Shown here: one piece after another, positions 51,482 to 60,515 of the stretch
Numbering within the stretch: the first letter of the stretch is position 1
Layout: every line of letters starts with the position of its first letter
NCBI GenBank assembly: GCA_030530205.1
Contig: JAUMVK010000004.1
Span: 124,001 to 188,000 of the forward strand
Origin: RGIG3701 sp030530205
GTDB lineage: Bacteria > Planctomycetota > Planctomycetia > Pirellulales > Thermoguttaceae
Direction of reading: 5' to 3'
Length of the DNA stretch: 64,000 bases
Made by a program: the position numbers and the translations under genes
The notes under the pieces: model-generated
The model's input: the letters and a program-made list of their open reading frames with translations, nothing else
The model's database searches: none
What the model was told of the DNA's origin: nothing

Positions 51482-51490
51482 GTATAATAA
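51482..51490 (+). promoter_or_regulatory. Probable -10 element for the DUF1559 gene
   Basis: GTGTATAATAAGG holds a TATAAT near 51482-51488, about 36 bases before the start. A TGGAAATTATCC stretch lies upstream, similar to the esterase promoters but with less certain spacing. Confidence 0.5.
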
Positions 51491-51523
51491 GGATGATTGT
51501 ATTACTTTTTTAATTGGAAGCTT

Positions 51524-52492
51524 ATGAAACGTTCACTTGGATTTACGCTCGTTGAGCTTTTGGTGGTCATCGCGATCATTGGAATGTTGGTCGGACTCCT
51601 CCTTCCTGCGGTCCAGCAGGCCCGGGAAGCCGCGCGCCAAATGCAGTGCGGAAACAATTTGAAGCAGCAAGGTCTGGCAGCCCTGAACCTGGAATCCACG
51701 GACAAGCACTTCCCCTCTGCCGGTTGGCACTGGTCTTATGAGGCGGACGCGGATCTGGGTTTCCGCCTCCAGTCCGGCACGTGGACGTACTCGCTCCTCC
51801 CGTTTATGGAGCAGCAGGCTCTTTGGGCGCTTGGTCAGGATGGAATCGAGGACCCGAAAAGCGGGACACAGTACGAGCAGGCCATCACCCGATGCGAGAC
51901 GCCGGTCTCGGTTTTTTACTGCCCGTCACGCCGCCCGGCGATGCTTTACCCGCACGCGGGAACATCGTGCAGCAACGCGAACCGAACACGCCTGAAACAG
52001 TGCGCAAAGTCCGACTACGCCGGGAACGCCGCGGATGAATATTTTTACTACCAACCCAGCGGTTACGCGGACGCGAAGAAAAACATTGGTAAGCTGACCA
52101 TCCCGGAGAACCAGAAATACGGCGTGATCTACGGTACGAGCGCGGTCACCATTGGGGAGATCCGTGACGGAACGTCCAACACGATGCTCGTCGCCGAGAA
52201 GTACATCCGCCCGGAAGGTTATGCTGCCGGTGAGGATGGCGACGACCAGACCATCTGGTGCGGCACGGATAACGACCGGCTGCGCAGAACCTCGCGGACC
52301 GATACGGCTTTCGCCCCGCGTCAGGACCGGGCCGGCTACCCGAGCACGACCCTTTTCGGAAGTACGCATGCCGGTTCGTTTGGGACGGTTCTGTGCGATG
52401 GTTCCGTTCATCGCATTTCGTACAGCATCGACCTGGAAACTTATGGCTGCCTTGGCCGCAAGGCGGACGGTCAACCGGTCACGATCGATTAA
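51524..52492 (+). CDS. DUF1559 prepilin-like protein (copy D)
   Basis: 322 residues from the ATG at 51524. Prepilin signal MKRSLG followed by FTLVELLVVIAIIGMLVGLL, Glu5 present. It has the conserved QQAREAARQMQCGNNLKQQG segment and an H-X9-DG motif (HAGSFGTVLCDGSVHRISYS). It resembles copies A and B. It is located between the toroid protein and the PATR-repeat PEP-CTERM protein, close to the secretin gene, with which it may function in pseudopilin-based export. Confidence 0.92.
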   Translation: MKRSLGFTLVELLVVIAIIGMLVGLLLPAVQQAREAARQMQCGNNLKQQGLAALNLESTDKHFPSAGWHWSYEADADLGFRLQSGTWTYSLLPFMEQQALWALGQDGIEDPKSGTQYEQAITRCETPVSVFYCPSRRPAMLYPHAGTSCSNANRTRLKQCAKSDYAGNAADEYFYYQPSGYADAKKNIGKLTIPENQKYGVIYGTSAVTIGEIRDGTSNTMLVAEKYIRPEGYAAGEDGDDQTIWCGTDNDRLRRTSRTDTAFAPRQDRAGYPSTTLFGSTHAGSFGTVLCDGSVHRISYSIDLETYGCLGRKADGQPVTID

Positions 52493-52832
52493 AGACGTTT
52501 CCAAACATTCATCCTTTTCCAAAGGGTGAACCTGATCCACTTCCAACCGGGATTTAAACACGGATTTTCACGGATTAAAAGGATTTGCACCGATTACGTA
52601 TTGATCAGGTTTAAGTTTTTTCAGAATTTTTTCCTCAAGACGAATCAAATCTTTTGAATCCCTTGAATCCAGTAAATCCGTGATTAAATCGAAGTTTGGA
52701 GTGAACTGGACTCCACGTTCAAAAAAGCGCAGCGTTGGAACTTCCTTGAATTTAATTGAACCCATTAACTAAAGAGTCCCGGGGCCGCGAGTCCCGACCA
52801 TTTTACAGGCGTCCCATTTCAGGGGGCTTAAT
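52493..52832. other. Intergenic region with inverted-repeat element
   Basis: Holds a 138-bp inverted-repeat element (52552-52689), then a GC-rich stretch. The minus-strand frame at 52568-52765 runs through the repeat and is not supported as a gene. Confidence 0.55.
52552..52689. repeat. ATTTAAACACGGATT-type inverted repeat, upstream copy
   Basis: Left arm 52552-52585 begins ATTTAAACACGGATTTTCAC; right arm 52657-52689 is its degenerate inverse. The same arm occurs downstream of the PATR-repeat gene. Confidence 0.75.
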
Positions 52833-55800
52833 ATGAAAATCATGCGTCACTCCTTCAAATCATTCACCCTGTTCCTGGCCCTTTTGGCGTCACCGGTCTT
52901 CGCGGAGGACTTTCCTTACACGATCACCTCGCCCGGTCAGGTTTTGAATCTCACGACCACCGCGGATAACACGTACACGGTCAATTTTTCATCGGTTGCG
53001 GCGGGTTCAAGTCTTTCGGGATTCACTTATTCCGGGGACGGAACCGTGATTCTGATTGGGAATGCGGGCAGCCGTACAGACCTCAGCACCAATAACAGCG
53101 GCTTTACCGGAACGCTGGTCGTGGATGCCGCCCGAATTTCCGCTTCGGGCAATATGGGCTCGGGTTCGGTCCTTCTGCAAAATGGTGGAAACCTCATGAA
53201 CGCCGCCGGCGCGTCCAACTATACGCAGAACATCCAGCGCGGGACCGATGCGGGGGGATTCAAGGCCGGCTGGGACACGACGCTGACGCTCAGCGGCGTG
53301 ATCTCCGACTACACCGGCGTTTCCGGCGTTTTGAAGGACATCGCGGACAATGGGAGCGTCGTCATTAATAACGCCGCCAACACGTACACCGGCGGGACGA
53401 TCATCGAGAAGCAGATCGACATTGGAACGGCCGCCGCCAACGGAACGCCGCTGGGGACCGGAGCCGTTTCATTCTCGGCCTCGACGGCCATTCTGGACCT
53501 GAAGGGGCAAAACATCACCATCGGCGGTTTGAACGCCACCCAGGGCAAAGTCCAGGCCGGCAGCGGCTCGCCGACCCTGACGCTGAACATCCCTGACGGT
53601 CAGGAATACACGTACACGGGAGCCATTTCCGGAGCCATTTCCATCGTGAAAGACGGCGCCGGTACGCAGATCCTCGGTGGGAACGCCAAGGGTTACACCG
53701 GTAAGACGACCGTCACGGGCGGGACCCTCAAACTGGCGGACGGCGTGAGTTCCTTCAGTGCGGCAACCCTCAACGGTGGAACCCTCTCGGTGGATACTTC
53801 AAGCGGCATCACGCTGACCGTCCAGAAAGACGGCGGAACGCTCGACTGGCGTGCGGGCGGAACTGCCGGGATCTCCGTCACGCTCAAAGGCGACGAAACG
53901 ACGTCGGCCGACACGGTTTTCACGTTCCAGGGCATCACCAATCCCACGGGCAACTGCAACACGCTGAACATGGTTTCGGCTTCTGAATACATCGGGAAGA
54001 TCCGGCTGGCGGGTGGAAAATGGAACGTGAACGGGGCCTCTCAGCTTCACAGCGGCGCCGTCATTCTGGACGGCGGAACGTTCATGCTGAACGACCAGAT
54101 CAATTTCACCGGTTTCACCGTTCCGAACGCGATCGAAGTCGCTCCGGCCGGCGGCTCCATTCGTCCCGGCGGCGGCAATGTTTCGTACAAACTGGCCGGC
54201 CCCATCACCGGTACGGGGGAACTCGGCATTTCCTGCGATAACGCGACGGTCGTTTTCGCGAACAGCGGCAACACGTTCTCCGGTGGCTTGAACCTCGGCG
54301 TCCCGTACAATGCCAGCGGGAGTTCCGCGGTGGTGAAACTCGGCGCGGACAACGCGATCGGTTCGGGGGTGGTGACCGTCACCAACGCCGGCGCGAAGCT
54401 GGATCTGGCGGGTTACAGCGTCACGACGCGCCCCATTGCGGGGCTTTCCACGACGCTGGCTGCGGCCGACATCAAAAACTCCAGCTCGACCGCCAGCACG
54501 CTCACACTTGACGTTCCATCCGGCACGGAGTACTCCTACGTTGGTAAACTCTCCGGGAAGATCAACCTCGTGAAAAACGGCGCGGGTACGCAGAAACTCA
54601 GCGGCAGCGGCATCACTTTCTCCGGCCTTCTGACCGTGAGCGACGGCACGCTCGATCTGCCGGGTGTGACGCTTTCCGCGCTTACGGGTCTTTCCGGAAC
54701 GTCCGCTTCCGCGATCCTGAAAAACTCCAAAACGGACGGCACGACCAATCTGACACTTAACACGACCTCCGACCAGTCCTACGCGGGCCAAATCTCAGGC
54801 AAGTTTTCCATCACGAAAACCGGCTCGGCCAAACAGACGCTGGACGGCAGCAAACTCGACGGGAATTTCGCGGCAAAAATCAGCCAGGGAACGCTCGCCC
54901 TGACAAAAGCGCCGGCCACGCAAAACGGCTCCTACACGCTGGACGGCGGAACGTTGAACGTTTCCACTTCCGAGACCACGGCCGTCAAGCTGGGGACCGC
55001 GCTGAAAACGACCGCCAACGGCGGCACGGTGGTTTTCAACCCGGCATCCGGCACACCGCGTCTGGAACTGGGAACCCTCTCCGGGAACGGCGACGCGAAC
55101 ACGGTCGTGACGCTCACGACGAAGGACAATGCGACGGGGAACTGCCCCAGTTTCTACTTCACGGTCCCGGCCTCGTACCTCGGTAAAGTCGAAGTGACCG
55201 GCGGGAAATGGGTCATTACGAACGGCTCCGCCTTGCCGAAAGCCGGGGTCATCCTCAGCGGCGGCGAGATCATGGGCGGTGACGGAAATCCCGACATTAC
55301 CTCGCCCCTCACGCTTGCCGAAGGCAAACTCAGTACACTGCGTTCCGGCTTCAGCAAGTCGGTGACCGTTTCCGGCCAGATCACCGGCGCGGGCCAGCTC
55401 GGCATCGCGACCGACAGTGGTACGGTCACGCTGAAAAATTCCGCGAACGATTTCTCTGGCGGTCTGATCGTCGGCACCACGAAAAACTCGAACGTTGGCC
55501 AGGGAACACTCAAAGCCGGTGCGGAAAACGTCTTTGGGACCGGCTCCCTCACGGTCCTCTCCGCCAGCAATCAGAACTCGGTCGATCTTAACGGCTTCAA
55601 CCAGACCGTCGGGGGCCTGAGTTCCGATGGCACAAACGCGCTGGTTTACGACTCCACGGCTTCGCTGGCGGATCTGACGTTGAACGTCCCGGTTGGTCAG
55701 TCGTTTACGTACAACGGGATCCTGCGTGACGTTGACCTCGTAAAAACCGGGTTCGGAACGCAAACCATCTCCGGCGCTCTGACCGGCGTGGGCGACGTAC

Positions 55801-56174
55801 AGGTACAGGCGGGAACGCTCGAAATGGCGGACCAGTCGTACGATTTGGCCGGCACGTCGATCTCCCTTTCGGACAATGCGGTCCTGGCCCTCAATGACGT
55901 CACGATCACGAATTTGGACTTCCTCGGTATGACGGACAGTTCCGTCATCAAACCGACGGGCGATATGTTTTCGGTCGCGATCAACTCGTTCCTCGGCGAT
56001 ACCGGGACGCTGACGTGGGACGGTACTACGCTGGGCGGTAATCTGAGTTACTATCTGATCAGCAACGGCGATGGCGGCTACGTGCTGGATTCCTCGGCCG
56101 TTCCGGAACCATCCGCGTGGCTTTTGCTTCTGCTGGGGCTTGGCCTGATCATCCGGCGTAAAAAGTCCCTTTAA
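52833..56174 (+). CDS. PEP-CTERM protein with autotransporter-type (PATR) beta repeats
   Basis: 1,113 residues with AGGGGG before the ATG. Signal peptide 1-25. The body is a long series of beta-strand repeats, with recurring segments such as KDGAGTQILGG, VTGGTLKLADG and KNGAGTQKLSGS, the passenger-associated transport repeat pattern of autotransporters. There is no outer-membrane barrel; instead the C-terminus is a PEP-CTERM signal (VPEPSAWLLLLLGLGLII) with a basic tail RRKKSL. It is probably a surface beta-helix adhesin or structural protein sorted by exosortase. It is bracketed by two copies of the same inverted repeat. Confidence 0.85.
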   Translation: MKIMRHSFKSFTLFLALLASPVFAEDFPYTITSPGQVLNLTTTADNTYTVNFSSVAAGSSLSGFTYSGDGTVILIGNAGSRTDLSTNNSGFTGTLVVDAARISASGNMGSGSVLLQNGGNLMNAAGASNYTQNIQRGTDAGGFKAGWDTTLTLSGVISDYTGVSGVLKDIADNGSVVINNAANTYTGGTIIEKQIDIGTAAANGTPLGTGAVSFSASTAILDLKGQNITIGGLNATQGKVQAGSGSPTLTLNIPDGQEYTYTGAISGAISIVKDGAGTQILGGNAKGYTGKTTVTGGTLKLADGVSSFSAATLNGGTLSVDTSSGITLTVQKDGGTLDWRAGGTAGISVTLKGDETTSADTVFTFQGITNPTGNCNTLNMVSASEYIGKIRLAGGKWNVNGASQLHSGAVILDGGTFMLNDQINFTGFTVPNAIEVAPAGGSIRPGGGNVSYKLAGPITGTGELGISCDNATVVFANSGNTFSGGLNLGVPYNASGSSAVVKLGADNAIGSGVVTVTNAGAKLDLAGYSVTTRPIAGLSTTLAAADIKNSSSTASTLTLDVPSGTEYSYVGKLSGKINLVKNGAGTQKLSGSGITFSGLLTVSDGTLDLPGVTLSALTGLSGTSASAILKNSKTDGTTNLTLNTTSDQSYAGQISGKFSITKTGSAKQTLDGSKLDGNFAAKISQGTLALTKAPATQNGSYTLDGGTLNVSTSETTAVKLGTALKTTANGGTVVFNPASGTPRLELGTLSGNGDANTVVTLTTKDNATGNCPSFYFTVPASYLGKVEVTGGKWVITNGSALPKAGVILSGGEIMGGDGNPDITSPLTLAEGKLSTLRSGFSKSVTVSGQITGAGQLGIATDSGTVTLKNSANDFSGGLIVGTTKNSNVGQGTLKAGAENVFGTGSLTVLSASNQNSVDLNGFNQTVGGLSSDGTNALVYDSTASLADLTLNVPVGQSFTYNGILRDVDLVKTGFGTQTISGALTGVGDVQVQAGTLEMADQSYDLAGTSISLSDNAVLALNDVTITNLDFLGMTDSSVIKPTGDMFSVAINSFLGDTGTLTWDGTTLGGNLSYYLISNGDGGYVLDSSAVPEPSAWLLLLLGLGLIIRRKKSL

Positions 56175-56205
56175 GAACAGAACGAGCACTCCGCTTCAGA
56201 ATTCC

Positions 56206-56325
56206 ATTTAAACACGGATTTCCACAGATTAAAAGGATTTACACAGATTTTTAAAGAAAGGGTTTGAAGTCTTTCCTGAAAAAATCCTACGAATCCCTTT
56301 AATCCGTGGAAATCCGTGTTTAAAT
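56206..56325. repeat. ATTTAAACACGGATT-type inverted repeat, downstream copy
   Basis: Arms 56206-56239 and 56292-56325 are 34 bp each and nearly perfect inverse copies, enclosing about 50 bp. The arm matches that at 52552-52585. Confidence 0.8.
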
Positions 56326-56489
56326 ATAAGTATTGAAGCAGAACTGGCGTGGTGTTTGTCTGTTAGCGCCTTTCGCTTTTTTTGTGCCGATTTTCTCCTC
56401 CAGGAGTTTGTCTTGGGGCTTGAATTCCGGCGTTTTTCAACAAATTTGCAAAAAATCACAAAAAACTCTAAAAACTTCTGAAATTCATC

Positions 56490-56518
56490 TTGACCTTTTT
56501 CATTGAAATTTGTATTAC
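56490..56518 (+). promoter_or_regulatory. Probable promoter of the secretin gene
   Basis: TTGACC (56490-56495), 17-bp spacer, TATTAC (56513-56518), 121 bases before the start. Confidence 0.55.
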
Positions 56519-56639
56519 TCTTGGTAGTCATTTATGGGTATAGATTCATGGAATCGGGAAGTCGAGCCATTTTGGACACGTGCCTGACCAAATGGTCATT
56601 CAACCACCGGGTTTCATTTCTACATTTAAGGCTTAGAAA

Positions 56640-59600
56640 ATGAAGAGATTAAGAAACACAATGAACAGATTCAAAGCACACACGATTGCGGTGATTGCTG
56701 CTGTTTCGTTGGGGATTTTGACACAGTGTGCGTTTGGACAGCTAGATCCAAACGGGCCTTCAGGTCAAACAGCCCCACCAACAGCCAATCTCCAAAATAC
56801 CAAAGCGCAAGCCGCTCAGTTCGTCCAGTATGGACGCGAGGCACTGAAGTCGGGTAACGCGCAGCAGGCTGCCCACTGGGCCAATCAGGCGAAAACCCTT
56901 AATGCGGTTTTTGGTCCCGGTGAAGACTCTCCCGAACAACTTTTGATGGATATTCAGTCCACCTCGGGGCTTCAGGCCGCCCCGGTGGCTCCTGCCGTTG
57001 GAGCGACTGCCGTGAACATGAACCCGGCAGACCCGAAAGCCGTCGGAAGGCGAAATCTTTGCATCATTAAAGCTCGTCTGGCTTTGGCCGAAGGTGATGT
57101 CGCCCGCGCCACAACATTCGCCAACGAAGCTGGTGCCATGAACATTCCGTACAACGCCAATGACGACACGCACGAGAACGTCCTGAAGCATATTCAGAAC
57201 TTCAGCGACACTCTGGCGAAACTCAAAGCGGAAGGCAAAACGGAAAGCGTGCGCCGCCTGATGGCCAAGTCACTCATCGAGCAGGCCCAGACCCTTCTGG
57301 GTTGGGGAAAACTCGACGAGGCCGCGTCGCTCTCCATCGCCGCCCAGCAGTTGGACGTGCAGTACAATCAGTATGAAGTCCAGCCGAAAGACCTGCTGGC
57401 CCGAATCGATAACGCCCGTACCCAGAAAGCCGGGAAAGCTCCGACTCCTCCGGCAGAACCTTCCGTTCCGGCTCCAAACACCCAGATCGCCCAGAACGCT
57501 CCGCTCACTCCGCCGGCTGAAAGCCCTGCGCCAGTTGCAGACCCGCAGCTTCAGCAGGTTACGAATACGGAACTTCCGGGAATTCCGACCGCCCAGAGCG
57601 CCGCTTATAACTCTGCCACGGATACGACGCAGAACATTCAGGTCGCCGCTGAGACCCCATCCAATCAGACCAGTATTGGCTACTCGCTCCTTCAGCAGGC
57701 GCAGGCCGCTCTGCAAATGGGGAATCGTGAGCAGGCTCGCCAGATCGTAATGCAGGCGGAACAGTATCGTTCCGAGCTTGATCCGGCCAGCGCCAATCGT
57801 CTGACGGAAATGCAGGCGATGCTCAGCGGAGTGGATCCCAACGCGGCACTGCCCGCAGCCCAGAATCCAACCCCCGCCGCGGCTCCGAATGGAGATCAGA
57901 CGGCTCTGTTTGGTCAGATGGTCACGGAATTTGAGAACACAGTTCAGAAAACCCGCTCGATGCGTCAGGAGGACCCGAAAGCCGCTCTGGACACTCTGAA
58001 AGAGTATCAGAAAAAGGTTGAAGGCGCTCCGCTGGCAGACGCCCAGAAGGAAATGCTTCTGCGTAACGTCAAGTCCAAGGTCGCCGAGATGGAAGGCTAC
58101 ATCCGCGACAATCAGGCGGAAATTGACCTGAACGTTTCCAACGCCAAGAGTCGGGAAAAACTTCAGGCCCGTGACGATTATTACAACGAACGTGAAGCCA
58201 AACTCAAGGAAATGTCCGACCAGTTTAACTCTCTGATTCGTGAAAACCGTTACGCCGAAGCCGAAGTTTTAGGCAAACGCGCGGTCGAACTTTACCCGGA
58301 TTCCTCGTTCGCCCAGCAGATGGCGACCATGGGTAAAATGTGGAACCGCAAGCACCTGAACGAGAAAATTCGCGCCGAGAAGGAAGACGGCGTTGTCAAG
58401 TCATTCCTGGACGTTGACAAAGCCTCCGTTCCTCAAACCGAGGACCTCGTATATGGTGAAGACTGGAATGAAATCACGAACAAACGCGCGAAGTACAAAA
58501 AGCAGGAAACTCGCTACAGTGAAAAAGAGCTGGAGATCCAGAAACGTTTGAGCACGCCGATCCAGGCCCGTTACACCAATCAGCCGCTTGCAAGCGTGAT
58601 GGACGAACTGGCTCAGATGGCCGGAGTCACTATTCACCTCGCGCCGGACGGATTGGCGGAACAAAGCGTTCAGCCGTCTCAGCCGGTCACCCTGAACATT
58701 CAGGATACGATCCCGCTCAAGAGTGCCCTGAACCTGATTCTGGAACCGTTGAATCTCGACTACACCATCCGCAACGACGTGCTGATGATCACCAGCAAGT
58801 CCAAGAAGGATACGGATACGTACACGGTAACCTACCCGGTCGCTGACCTGGTGATCCCGATCCCGAACTTCCAGCCCTCGTCGAACATGGGTCTTGAAGG
58901 CGCGCTGCGCTCCGCGATGGGAACGGCCAATGCCAACTCTGCGCCGTGGATGAGTGCCATGGCTAACGCAGCCTCACAGCCGCAGGTCGTTTCCGCCCAG
59001 AACGTGAACGCTCCCGCCGATGCTGCGATGGCTCCCGGCGGAATGGGTCAGGTTTCCGTCCCGATGGGCGGTGCTGGTGGTCCCAGCGCGGTCGTTGGCG
59101 GCGGTGCGAGCGGTGGATTTGGTTCACCCGCAGCCGGAAACGCTGGTGGTGCGTCCCAGGAAGACTTTGACAAACTGATCGACCTGATCAAGACGACGGT
59201 CAGCCCCGAAACGTGGGATGACGGCGGTGGAACCGGTACGATCTCCTCCTTCAACGTCAACCTGAGCCTTGTGGTCAGCCAGACGCAGGAAGTCCACGAA
59301 CAGATCGCCAACCTGCTCGAACAGCTTCGCCGTCTGCAGGACCTCCAGATCACCATTGAATGCCGTTTCATCACCTTAAGTGACAGTTTCTACGAAAGAA
59401 TCGGTGTGGACTTCAACGTCAACTTCAAGTCCAATAACGCATCCGCTTTCACAGGAACCGGCGGCGCGTCACACTCGACTACGAATGGTATTCCGACGTC
59501 CTATCACGAATCCGCGAAAGCGACGAGCGACTACTATGGAACGAACCTTTCATCCGCAGACATCAAACTGAACCAGGGCAGCTCGGCGCTTGCGCTTCCG

Positions 59601-60335
59601 ATGTACGGCAACTTCAACATGAGTGATAACGCAGGAGCGACGATGGGATTCTCCATTCTCTCCGACGTGGAAGCCTACCTGTTCCTCGAAGCCTCACAGA
59701 GTACCGAACGCAGCAACATCCTCCAGGCCCCGAAAGTCACACTTTTCAACGGCCAGCAGGCTCTGGTGCAGGACGTGACGGATACGCCGTTTGTGGTCTC
59801 AGTCATCCCGGTCGTGGGTGACTTCGCAGCGGCCCTGCAGCCGGTCATCGTCGTCCTCTCCGAAGGAACCTTTATGACGGTTCAGGCCGTGGCTTCACCT
59901 GACAGACGTTACGTCCGACTGACGGTCGTTCCGTTCTTCAGCCAGATCGGCGACGTGACCCAGTTCACGTTCACCGGAAGCACGTCATCCAGCCGTGATA
60001 CTTCAAGCGACGACGAGAACAACGAAAAGAAGTCCTCGACCTCCGGTTCGACGACAGGTACGACGGTTCAGTTGCCTGAGTACTCCTACGTCACGGTCAC
60101 GACGACGGTCAGTGTTCCTGACGGCGGTACGATCCTCCTCGGCGGTATCAAACGTCTGAGTGAAGGCCGTAACGAAAAGGGTGTTCCGATCCTTAACAAA
60201 ATCCCGTTCATCAACCGTCTGTTCAAGAACACCGGTATTGGACGCGAAACTACAAGCCTGATGATGATGGTCACGCCTCGAATCATCATCCAGGAAGAAG
60301 AGGAGGAATCACTGGGTGTTTCACCTAAGCCGTAA
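56640..60335 (+). CDS. Type II/III secretion system secretin (GspD/PilQ-like) with N-terminal TPR region
   Basis: 1,231 residues. A signal peptide (about 1-33, ending CAFG) is followed by a 600-residue Gln/Ala-rich helical region with repeated ARQIVMQAEQY-type units. An STN-type short domain (TNQPLASVMDELAQMAGVTI, about 645-720) then leads to a Gly-rich linker and the secretin domain from about 874. The C-terminus contains the family signature VPDGGTILLGGIKR, GVPILNKIPFINRLFKN and TTSLMMMVTPRIII. It forms an outer-membrane channel for pseudopilus- or pilus-driven export, matching the nearby DUF1559 prepilin-like genes. Other secretion components are not in this window. Confidence 0.92.
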   Translation: MKRLRNTMNRFKAHTIAVIAAVSLGILTQCAFGQLDPNGPSGQTAPPTANLQNTKAQAAQFVQYGREALKSGNAQQAAHWANQAKTLNAVFGPGEDSPEQLLMDIQSTSGLQAAPVAPAVGATAVNMNPADPKAVGRRNLCIIKARLALAEGDVARATTFANEAGAMNIPYNANDDTHENVLKHIQNFSDTLAKLKAEGKTESVRRLMAKSLIEQAQTLLGWGKLDEAASLSIAAQQLDVQYNQYEVQPKDLLARIDNARTQKAGKAPTPPAEPSVPAPNTQIAQNAPLTPPAESPAPVADPQLQQVTNTELPGIPTAQSAAYNSATDTTQNIQVAAETPSNQTSIGYSLLQQAQAALQMGNREQARQIVMQAEQYRSELDPASANRLTEMQAMLSGVDPNAALPAAQNPTPAAAPNGDQTALFGQMVTEFENTVQKTRSMRQEDPKAALDTLKEYQKKVEGAPLADAQKEMLLRNVKSKVAEMEGYIRDNQAEIDLNVSNAKSREKLQARDDYYNEREAKLKEMSDQFNSLIRENRYAEAEVLGKRAVELYPDSSFAQQMATMGKMWNRKHLNEKIRAEKEDGVVKSFLDVDKASVPQTEDLVYGEDWNEITNKRAKYKKQETRYSEKELEIQKRLSTPIQARYTNQPLASVMDELAQMAGVTIHLAPDGLAEQSVQPSQPVTLNIQDTIPLKSALNLILEPLNLDYTIRNDVLMITSKSKKDTDTYTVTYPVADLVIPIPNFQPSSNMGLEGALRSAMGTANANSAPWMSAMANAASQPQVVSAQNVNAPADAAMAPGGMGQVSVPMGGAGGPSAVVGGGASGGFGSPAAGNAGGASQEDFDKLIDLIKTTVSPETWDDGGGTGTISSFNVNLSLVVSQTQEVHEQIANLLEQLRRLQDLQITIECRFITLSDSFYERIGVDFNVNFKSNNASAFTGTGGASHSTTNGIPTSYHESAKATSDYYGTNLSSADIKLNQGSSALALPMYGNFNMSDNAGATMGFSILSDVEAYLFLEASQSTERSNILQAPKVTLFNGQQALVQDVTDTPFVVSVIPVVGDFAAALQPVIVVLSEGTFMTVQAVASPDRRYVRLTVVPFFSQIGDVTQFTFTGSTSSSRDTSSDDENNEKKSSTSGSTTGTTVQLPEYSYVTVTTTVSVPDGGTILLGGIKRLSEGRNEKGVPILNKIPFINRLFKNTGIGRETTSLMMMVTPRIIIQEEEEESLGVSPKP

Positions 60336-60359
60336 CACGTGAGTGATTCTTAATCGGGA

Positions 60360-60395
60360 AGCTGACAGTGAATGGATTCGCTGTCAGCTTTTTTT
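60360..60395 (+). terminator. Intrinsic terminator after the secretin gene
   Basis: AGCTGACAG (60360-60368) pairs perfectly with CTGTCAGCT (60381-60389), followed by seven T. Confidence 0.93.
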
Positions 60396-60439
60396 ATGTC
60401 TCTGCTCATCCAAACGAACAGATTAATCTTAATTTCCTC

Positions 60440-60467
60440 TTGCATTTTTCTGTGAATTTGGTATAAT
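60440..60467 (+). promoter_or_regulatory. Promoter of cysS
   Basis: TTGCAT (60440-60445), 16-bp spacer ending TGG (extended -10), TATAAT (60462-60467), 48 bases before the start. Confidence 0.78.
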
Positions 60468-60515
60468 TACGAGACGTTTTCAAATTTCCACTCAAATCGT
60501 TTAAAGGACCTGATC

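Larger units (their letters stand above)
56175..56639. other. Intergenic region before the secretin gene
   Basis: Contains the downstream inverted-repeat element (56206-56325) and a probable promoter (56490-56518). Small open frames on the minus strand run through the repeat and are not supported. Confidence 0.55.

Noticed and set aside
52568..52765. 65-codon minus-strand frame before the PATR-repeat gene
   Set aside because: Runs through the inverted-repeat element and is partly repeat-encoded, so protein-like appearance is probably accidental.
52833..56174. Classical type V autotransporter
   Set aside because: The PATR repeats fit a passenger domain, but there is no C-terminal outer-membrane barrel; the protein ends in a PEP-CTERM signal instead.
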